This document shows, in pieces, positions 51,387-61,086 of a DNA stretch of 64,000 bases. Positions within the stretch are counted from its first letter, which is position 1. Each line of letters opens with the position of its first letter. Below the pieces are notes generated by a model that saw nothing but the letters and a program-made list of their open reading frames with translations, was not told the origin of the DNA and did no database searches. Both the position numbers and the translations under genes were made by a program. The stretch covers positions 8,680,001 through 8,744,000 of the forward strand of contig NW_027480423.1 in NCBI RefSeq assembly GCF_051401765.1. Direction: 5' to 3'. Source of the stretch: Calliopsis andreniformis. Its lineage: Eukaryota > Arthropoda > Insecta > Hymenoptera > Andrenidae.

Positions 51387-53876
51387 AAGCCTAGATTGCC
51401 CGGAACGTTGAAATGACCAGTACTTTCACACTGTTTGCAGTTATTCCTGTTATACGATGGAAAAACTGTTGCATCTTTATTGCATTTTATGCTTCTGTCT
51501 TTGACTTCTAAGGCCCTAACTATTTGATCAGGTGGAGCAACGCCCTAGAGTGACGCCTAGGTTGCCCGGCACGAAGAAATGACCAGGACTTTCACACTGT
51601 TTGCAGTTATTCCTGTTATACGATGGAAAAACTGTTGCATCTTTATTGCATTTTATGCTTTTGGCGTTGACTTCTAAGGCCCTAACTATTCGATCAGGTG
51701 GAGCAACGCCCTAGGGTGAAGCCTAGGTTGGCCGCAATGTAGAAATGTCCATAACTTTCACACTGGTTGCAATTATTCGTTTTATACGATTGAAAAGCTG
51801 TTGTATTTATATTGTGTTTTATGCTTCGGGCATTGACTTTTAAGGCCCTTACTATTCGATCTGTTGGAGCAACGCCCTAGGGTGAAGCCTAGGTTGCCCG
51901 GAACGTAGAAATGAGCATAACTATCACACTGGTTGCAATTATTCGTTTTATACGATGAAAAAACTGTTGTATTTATATTGTATTTTATGCTTCTGGCGTT
52001 CACTTCTTAGGCCCTAACTATTCGAACTGGTGAAACAACGCCCTAGGGTGAAGCCTAGGTTGCCCGGAACGTAGAAATGACCATAACTTTCACACTGGTA
52101 GCAATTATTCGTTTTATACAATGGAAAAACTGTTCCATTTATTTTGTATTTTATGCTTCGGGCGTTGACTTCTAAGGCCCTAACTGTTTGATCTGGTGGA
52201 GCCACGCCCTAGAGTGAAGCCTCGGTTGCCCGGAACGTAGAAATGACCATAACTTTCACACTGGTTATAATTATTCCTGTTCTACGATGGACAAACTGTT
52301 GTATTTATATCGTATTTTATGCTTCTGGCGTTGACGTCTAAGTACCCAATTATTCGATCTTGTGGGGCAACGCTCTAGAGTGAAGCCTAGGTTGCTCGGA
52401 ATGTAGGAATGACCATAAATTTCACACTGGTAGCAATCATTCGTTTTATACGATGGAAAAACTGTTGCATCTTTATCGTATTTTATGCTTCGGGCGTGGA
52501 CTTCTAAGGTCCTAACTATTCGATCTGGTGGAGCAACTCCCTAGAGTGAAGCCTAGGTTGCCCGGAACGTAGAAATGACCATAACTTTTACACTGTTAGC
52601 AATTATTCGTTTTATACAATGGAAAAACTGTTCTATTTATTTTGCATTTTATGCTTCGAGCGTTGACTTCTAAGGACCTAACTGATTGATCTGGTGGAGC
52701 AACGACCTAGAGTGAAGCCTAGGTTGCCCGGAAAGTAGAAATGACCATAACTTCCACAATGGTATCAATTATTCGTTTTATACGATGGAAAAACTGTACT
52801 ATTTATTTTGTATTTTATGCTTCGGGCGTTGACTTCTAAGGCCCTAGCTATTCCATCTGGTGGATCAACGCCCCAGAGTGAAGCCTAGGTTGCCCGGAAC
52901 GTGGAAATGACCATCACTTTCAAACTGGTTGCAATTATTCCTGTTATATGATGGAAAAACTTATGTATTTTTATTGCATTTTATGCTTCGGGCATTGACT
53001 TCTAAGGACCTAACTATTCAATCTGTTGGAGCAACGCCCTATGGTGAAGCCTAGGTTGCCCGGAAAGTGGAAGTGACCATAACTTTCATACTGGTTGCAA
53101 TTATTCGTTTTATACGATGAAAAAACTGTTGTATTTATATTGTATTTTATGCTTCTGGCGTTCACTTCTTAGGCCCCAACTATTCGAACTTGTGAAACAA
53201 CACCCTAGGGTGAAGCCTAGGTTGCCCGGAACGTAGAACTGACCATAACTTTCACACTGGTAGCAATTATTCGTTTTACACGATGGAAAAACTGTTCCAT
53301 TTATTTTGTATTTTATGCTTCGGGCGTTGACTTCTAAGGCCCTAACTGTTTGATCTGGTGGAGCAACGCCCTAGAGTGAAGCCTAGGTTGCCCGGAACGT
53401 AGAAATGACCATAACTTTCACACTGGTTGCAATTATTCCTGTTCTACGATGGACAAACTGTTGTATTTATATCGTATTTTATGCTTCCGGCGTTGACGTC
53501 TAAGGACCTAACTATTCGATCTTGTTGGGCAACGCTCTGGAGTGAAGCCTAGGTTGCTCGGAATGTAGGAATGACCATAAATTTCACACTGGTTGCAATT
53601 ATTCGTTTTATACGATGGAAAAACTGTTGCATCTTTATCGTATTTTATGCTTCGGGCGTGGACTTCTCAGGCCCTAACTATTCGATCTGGTGGAGCAACT
53701 CCCTAGAGTGAAGCCCAGGTTGCCCGAAACGTAGAAATGACCATAACTTTTACACTGGTAGCAATTATTCGTTTTATACAATGGAAAAACTGTTCTATTT
53801 ATTTTGCATTTTATGCTTCGGGCGTTGACTTCTAAGGCCCTAACTGATTGATCTGGTGGAGCAACGCCCTAGAGTG
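51387..53876 (+). repeat. 15-monomer HOR, copy 2 (2,490 bp, different composition)
   Basis: The same length as copy 1 but not the same set of monomers. The GGAACGCAGAAATG monomer is absent (at ~52,725 AGGTTGCCCGG runs straight into AAAGTAGAAATG), and an extra monomer is present near 53,395-53,600 (CTGTTCTACGATGGACAAAC, GAATGTAGGAATG). The two changes cancel in length. A private CACTGTTAGC at 52,591 is shared with 62,216, so the array at the right edge derives from this copy. Confidence 0.85.
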
Positions 53877-56034
53877 AAGCCTAGATTGCCCGGAACGTTG
53901 AAATGACCAGTACTTTCACACTGTTTGCAGTTATTCCTGTTATACGATGGAAAAACTGTTGCATCTTTATTGCATTTTATGCTTCTGTCTTTGACTTCTA
54001 AGGCCCTAACTATTTGATCAGGTGGAGCAACGCCCTAGAGTGACGCCTAGGTTGCCCGGCACGAAGAAATGACCAGGACTTTCACACTGTTTGCAGTTAT
54101 TCCTGTTATACGATGGAAAAACTGTTGCATCTTTATTGCATTTTATGCTTTTGGCGTTGACTTCTAAGGCCCTAACTATTCGATCAGGTGGAGCAACGCC
54201 CTAGGGTGAAGCCTAGGTTGGCCGCAATGTAGAAATGTCCATAACTTTCACACTGGTTGCAATTATTCGTTTTATACGATTGAAAAGCTGTTGTATTTAT
54301 ATTGTGTTTTATGCTTCGGGCATTGACTTTTAAGGCCCTTACTATTCGATCTGTTGGAGCAACGCCCTAGGGTGAAGCCTAGGTTGCCCGGAACGTAGAA
54401 ATGAGCATAACTATCACACTGGTTGCAATTATTCGTTTTATACGATGCAAAAACTGTTGTATTTATATTGTATTTTATGCTTCTGGCGTTCACTTCTTAG
54501 GCCCTAACTATTCGAACTGGTGAAACAACGCCCTAGGGTGAAGCCTAGGTTGCCCGGAACGTAGAAATGACCATAACTTTCACACTGGTAGCAATTATTC
54601 GTTTTATACAATGGAAAAACTGTTCCATTTATTTTGTATTTTATGCTTCGGGCGTTGACTTCTAAGGCCCTAACTGTTTGATCTGGTGGAGCCACGCCCT
54701 AGAGTGAAGCCTCGGTTGCCCGGAACGTAGAAATGACCATAACTTTCACACTGGTTATAATTATTCCTGTTCTACGATGGACAAACTGTTGTATTTATAT
54801 CGTATTTTATGCTTCTGGCGTTGACGTCTAAGTACCCAATTATTCGATCTTGTGGGGCAACGCTCTAGAGTGAAGCCTAGGTTGCTCGGAATGTAGGAAT
54901 GACCATAAATTTCACACTGGTAGCAATCATTCGTTTTATACGATGGAAAAACTGTTGCATCTTTATCGTATTTTATGCTTCGGGCGTGGACTTCTAAGGT
55001 CCTAACTATTCGATCTGGTGGAGCAACTCCCTAGAGTGAAGCCTAGGTTGCCCGGAACGTAGAAATGACCATAACTTTTACACTGGTAGCAATTATTCGT
55101 TTTATACAATGGAAAAACTGTTCTATTTATTTTGCATTTTATGCTTCGGGCGTTGACTTCTAAGGACCTAACTGATTGATCTGGTGGAGCAACGACCTAG
55201 AGTGAAGCCTAGGTTGCGCGGAACGCAGAAATGACCATAACTTTCACACTGGTTGCAATTATTCCTGTTCTACGATGGAAAAGCTGTTGTATTTATATCG
55301 CATTTTATGCTTCTGGCGTTGACTTCTTAGTCCCTAACTATTCCATCTGGTGGAACAACGCCCTAGGGTGAAGCCTAGGTTGCCCGGAAAGTAGAAATGA
55401 CCATAACTTCCACAATGGTATCAATTATTCGTTTTATACGATGGAAAAACTGTACTATTTATTTTGTATTTTATGCTTCGGGTGTTGACTTCTAAGGCCC
55501 TAGCTATTCCATCTGGTGGATCAACGCCCCAGAGTGAAGCCTAGGTTGCCCGGAACGTGGAAATGACCATCACTTTCAAACTGGTTGCAATTATTCCTGT
55601 TATATGATGGAAAAACTGTTGTATTTATATCGTATTTTATGCTTCCGGCGTTGACGTCTAAGGACCTAACTATTCGATCTTGTTGGGCAACGCTCTGGAG
55701 TGAAGCCTAGGTTGCTCGGAATGTAGGAATGACCATAAATTTCACACTGGTTGCAATTATTCGTTTTATACGATGGAAAAACTGTTGCATCTTTATCGTA
55801 TTTTATGCTTCGGGCGTGGACTTCTCAGGCCCTAACTATTCGATCTGGTGGAGCAACTCCCTAGAGTGAAGCCCAGGTTGCCCGAAACGTAGAAATGACC
55901 ATAACTTTTACACTGGTAGCAATTATTCGTTTTATACAATGGAAAAACTGTTCTATTTATTTTGCATTTTATGCTTCGGGCGTTGACTTCTAAGGCCCTA
56001 ACTGATTGATCTGGTGGAGCAACGCCCTAGAGTG
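53877..56034 (+). repeat. 15-monomer HOR family, 13-monomer deletion copy
   Basis: Marker spacing is 2,158 bp, 13 monomers. The GGAACGCAGAAATG monomer is present again at ~55,220 (with AGGTTGCGCGG). The monomers between the TTATATGATGG site and the CTTCCGGCGTTGACGTC monomer are missing: at ~55,610 CTTATGTATTTTTATTGC is replaced by CTGTTGTATTTATATCG. Confidence 0.83.
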
Positions 56035-56431
56035 AAGCCTAGATTGCCCGGAACGTTGAAATGACCAGTACTTTCACACTGTTTGCAGTTATTCCTGTTA
56101 TACGATGGAAAAACTGTTGCATCTTTATTGCATTTTATGCTTCTGTCTTTGACTTCTAAGGCCCTAACTATTTGATCAGGTGGAGCAACGCCCTAGGGTG
56201 AAGCCTAGGTTGGCCGCAATGTAGAAATGTCCATAACTTTCACACTGGTTGCAATTATTCGTTTTATACGATTGAAAAGCTGTTGTATTTATATTGTGTT
56301 TTATGCTTCGGGCATTGACTTTTAAGGCCCTTACTATTCGATCTGTTGGAGCAACGCCCTAGGGTGAAGCCTAGGTTGCCCGGAACGTAGAAATGAGCAT
56401 AACTATCACACTGGTTGCAATTATTCGTTTT
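56035..56431 (+). repeat. 15-monomer HOR family, terminal partial copy
   Basis: It begins with the AAGCCTAGATTGCCC marker, skips the GGCACGAAGAAATGACCAGG monomer, continues through GGTTGGCCGCAATG and GAGCATAACTATCAC, and switches at ~56,430 to block C sequence (GTTGCATCTTTATTG, GGCGTTGATTTC). This is the right edge of the main 15-mer domain. Confidence 0.78.
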
Positions 56432-58705
56432 ATACGATGGAAAAACTGTTGCATCTTTATTGTATTTTATGCTTCTGGCGTTGATTTCTAAGGCCCTAAC
56501 TATTCGATCTGGTGGAGCAACGTCCTAGTGTGAAGCCTAGGTTGCCCGGAACGAAGAAATGACCATAACTTTCACACTGGTTGCTATTATTCGTTTTATA
56601 CAATGGAATAACTGTCGTATTTATATTGTATTTTATGCTTCTGGCGTTGACTTCTTTGGCCCTAACTGTTCGATATGGTGGAACAACGCCCTAGAGTGAA
56701 GCCTAAGTTTCCCGGAACGAAGAAATGACCATCACTTTCAAACTGGTTGCAATTATTCCTGTTATATGATGGACAAACTGTTGTATTTTTATTGCATTTT
56801 ATGCTTCGGGCATTGACCTCTAAGGTCCTAACTATTCATTCTGTTGGAGCAACGCCCTAGGGTGAAGCCTAGGTTGCCCGGAAAGTAGAAATGACCATAA
56901 CTTTCACACTGGTTGCAATTATTCGTTTTATACGATGGAAAAGCTGTTGCATCTTTATTGTATTTTATTCTTCTGGCGTTGACTTCTAAGGCCGTAGCTA
57001 TTAGATGTGGTGGAGCAACGCCCTAGAGTGACGCCTAGGTTGCCCGGAACGTAGAAATGACCGTTACTTTCAAACTGGTTGCAATTATTCCTGTTATATG
57101 ATGGAAGAACTGTTGTACTATTATTGCCTTTTATGCTTCGGGCATTGACTTCTAAGGCCCTAACTATTCAATCTGTTGGAGCAAGGCCCTAGGGTGAAGC
57201 CTAGGTTGCCCGGAAAGTGGAACTGACCATAAATTTATCCTGGTTGCAATTATACGTTTTATATGATGGAAAAACTGTTGTATTTATATTGTATTTTTTG
57301 CTTCTGGCGTTCACTTCTTTGGCCCTAACTATTCGATCTGGTGGAACAACGCCCTAGAGTGAAGCCTAGGTTGCCTGGAACGTAGAAATGACAATTACTT
57401 TCACACTGGTTGCTATTATTCGTTTTATACAATGGAAAAACTGTCATATTTATATTGTATTTTATGCTTCTGGCGTTGACTTCTTTGGCCCTAACTGTTC
57501 GATATGGTGGAACAACGCCCTAGAGTGAAGCCTAAGTTGCACGGAACGAAGAAATGACCATCACTTTCAAACTGGTTGCAATTATTCCTGTTATATGATG
57601 GAAGAACTGTTGTACTATTCTTGCCTTTTATGCTTCGGGCATTGACTTCTAAGGCCCTAACTATTCAATCTGTTGGAGCAACGCCCTAGGGTGAAGCCTA
57701 GGTTGCCCGGAAAGTGGAAATGACCATAAATTTATCCTGGTTGCAATTATTCGTTTTATATGATGGGAAAACTGTTGTATTTATATTGTATTTTTTGCTT
57801 CTGGCGTTCACTTCGTTGGCCCTAACTATTCGATCTGGTGGAACAACGCCCTAGGGTGAAGCCTAGGTTGCACGGAACGTAGAAATGACCATAACTTTCA
57901 CACTGGTTGCTATTATTCGTTTTATACGATGGAAAAACTGTTATATTTATATTGTATTTTATGCTTCTGACGTTGACATCTTAGGCCCTAACTATTCGAT
58001 CTGGTGGAACAACGCCCTAGAGTGAAGCCTAGGTTGCCTGGAACGTAGAAATGACAATTACTTTCACACTGGTTGCTATTATTCGTTTTATACAATGGAA
58101 AAACTGTCACATTTATATTGTATTTTATGCTTCTGGCGTTGACTTCTTTGGCCCTAACGGTTCGATATGGTGGAACAACGCCCTAGAGTGAAGACTAAGT
58201 TGCCCGGAACGAAGAAATGACCATCACTTTCAAACTGGTTGCAATTATTCCTATTATATGATGGAAAAACTGTTGTATTTCTATTGCATTTTATGCTTCG
58301 GGCATTGACCTCTAAGGTCCTATCTATTCAATCTGTTGGAGCAACGCCCTAGGGTGAAGACTAGGTTGCCCGGAAAGTAGAAATGACCATAACTTTCACA
58401 CTGGTTGCAATTGTTCGTTTTATACGATGGAAAAGCTGTTGCATCTTTATTGTATTTTATTCTTCTGGCGTTGACTTCTAAGGCCGTAGCTATTAGATGT
58501 GGTGGAGCAACGCTCTAGAGTGACACCTAGGTTGCCCGGAACGTAGAAATGACCATTACTTTCACAATGTTTGCAATTATTCATTTTATACTATGGAAAA
58601 ACTATTGTACTTATATTGATTTTATTCTTCTGGCGTTGACTTCTTAGGCCCGAACTATTCGATCTGGTGGAACAACGCCCTAGAGTGAAGCCTAGGTTGC
58701 ACGGA
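56432..58705 (+). repeat. block C, copy 3, with internal three-monomer duplication
   Basis: Matches 44,840-46,755. The AAATTTATCCTGG monomer occurs twice, at 57,231 and 57,728 (offset 497 bp), showing a local duplication of three monomers that the other block C copies lack. CTGACGTTGACATC is at 57,968. The match ends near 58,705 where GCACGGAACATGG replaces GCACGGAACGCAG. Confidence 0.77.
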
Positions 58706-61086
58706 ACATGGAAATGACCATTACTTTCACACTGTTTGCAAATATACATTATATACGGTGGAAAAGCTGTTGTATTTATATTGTATTTTATGCTTCGGGC
58801 ATTAACTTCTAGGGCCCTAACTATTCAATCTGTTGGAGCATCGGCCTAGGGTGAATCCTAGGTTGCCCGGAAAGAAGAAATGACCATAACTTTCATACTG
58901 GTTGCAATTATTTGTTTTATAGAGTGAAAAAACTGTTGTATTTATATTGTATTTTATGCTTCTGGCGTTCACTTCTTAGGCTCTAACTATTCGATCTGGT
59001 GGAACAACGCCCTAGGGTGAAGCCTAGATTTCCCGGAACGAAGAAATGACCATAACTTTCACACTGGTTGCAATTATTCGTTTTATACGATTGCAAAGCT
59101 GTTGTATTTATATTGTATTATATGCTTCTGGCGTTGACTTCTTAGGCCCTAACTATTCCCTCTGGTGGATCAACGCCCTAGAGTGAAACCTACGTTGCCC
59201 GGAACGTAGAAATGACCATTACCTTCACACTGGTTGCAATTATTCCTGTTATACGATGGAAAAACTGTTGTATTTTAATTGTATTTTATGCTTTTAGCGA
59301 TGAATTCTAAGTCCCTAGCAATTCCATCTGGTGGAGCAACGCCCTAGAGTGACGCCAGGGTTTCTCGGAACGTAGAAATGACCATTACTTTCACACTGGT
59401 TGCAATTATTCGTTTTATACGATGGAAAAACTGTTCTATTTATTTTGTATTTTATGCTTCGGGCGTTGACTTCTAAGGACCTAACTATTCGATCTGGTGG
59501 AGCAACGCCCTAGAGTGAAGCCTAGGTTGCCCGGCACGTAGAAATGACCATCACTCTCAAACTGGTTGCAATTATTCCTGTTATATGATGGAAGAACTGT
59601 TGTACTATTATTGCCTTTTATGCTTCGGGCATTGACTTCTAAGGCCCTAACTATTTAATCTGCTGGAGCAACGCCCTAGGGTGAAGCCTAGGTTGCCCGG
59701 AAAGTGGAAATGACCATAAATTTATCCTGGTTGCAATTATTCGTTTTATATGATGGAAAAACTGTTGTATTTATATTGTATTTTTTGCTTCTGGCGTTCA
59801 CTTCTTTGGCCCTAACTATTCGACCTGGTGGAACAACGCCCTAGGGTGAAACCTACGTTGCGCGGAACGTAGAAATGTCCATTACTTTCACACTGGTTGC
59901 AATTATTCGTTTTATACGATGGAAAACCTGTTGTATTTATATCGTATTTTATGCTTCTGGCGTTGACTTCTTAGGACCTAACCATTCGATCTGGTGGAGC
60001 AACGCCCTAGAGTGAAGCCTAGGTTGCCCGGAACGTAGAAATGACCATAACTTTCATACTGGTTTCAATTATTTGTTTTATGGAGTGAAAAAACTGTTGT
60101 ATTTATATTGTATTTTATGCTTCTGGCGTTCACTTCTTAGGCCCTAACTATTCGATCTGGTGGAACAACGCCCTGGGGTGAAGCCTAGGTTGCCCGGAAC
60201 GTAGAAATGACCATAACTTTCACACTGGTAGCAATTATTCGTTTTATACAATGGAAAAGCTATTCTATTTAGTTTGCATTTTATGTTTCGGGCGTTGACT
60301 TCTAACGCCCTCACTGATTGATCTGGTGGAGCAACGCCCTAGAGTAAAGCCTAGATTGCCAGGAACGTTGGAATGACCATAACCTAGACAACTGGTTGCT
60401 ATTATTCGTTTTACACGATTGAAAAACTGGTACATTTATATTGTATTTTATTCTTATGGCGTTGACTTCATAGGCCCTAACTATACGATCTGGTGGAGCA
60501 ACGCCCTAGAGTGAAACCTAGGTTACCCGGAACGTAGAAATGACCAGTACCTTCATACTGTTTGCAGTTATTCCTGTTATACGATGGAAAAACTGTTGCG
60601 TCTTTATTCCATTTTATGCTTCTGGCGTTGACTTCTTAGGCCCTAACTATTCCATCTGGTGGAGCAACGCCCTAGGGTGAAGCCTAGGTTGCCCGGAAAG
60701 TAGAAATGACCATAACTTTCACACTGGCTGCAATTATTCGTTTTATACGATGCAAAAGCTGTTGCATCTTTATTGTATTTTATTCTTCTGGCGTTGACTT
60801 CTAAGGCCGTAGCTATTAGATGTGGTGGGGCAACGCCCTAGAGTGACGCCTAGGTTGCCCGGAACGTAGAAATGACCATATCTTTCACACTGTTTGCAAT
60901 TATTCATTTTATATGATGGCAAAGCTGTTCTATTTATATTGCATATTATGCCTCTGGCATTGAATTCTAAGTCCCTAGCTATTCCATCTGGTGGAGCAAC
61001 ACCCTAGCGTGATGCCTAGGTTGCCCGGAACGTTGAAATGACCATAACTTTCACACTGGTTGCTATTATTCCTTTTATACGATGGA
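58706..61086 (+). repeat. diverged monomers between two 15-mer HOR segments
   Basis: About 14 monomers with little tandem order. They include a further AAATTTATCCTGG monomer at 59,718, TTTTAGCGATGAATTCTAAG near 59,291 (shared with ~42,366), the GTTTTATAGAGTG and GTTTTATGGAGTG variants near 58,914 and 60,074 in which the box-like site is lost, and AACCTAGACAACTGG near 60,381 (1-bp insertion). One related AAGCCTAGATTGCC monomer sits at 60,347. No gene was seen. Confidence 0.72.
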
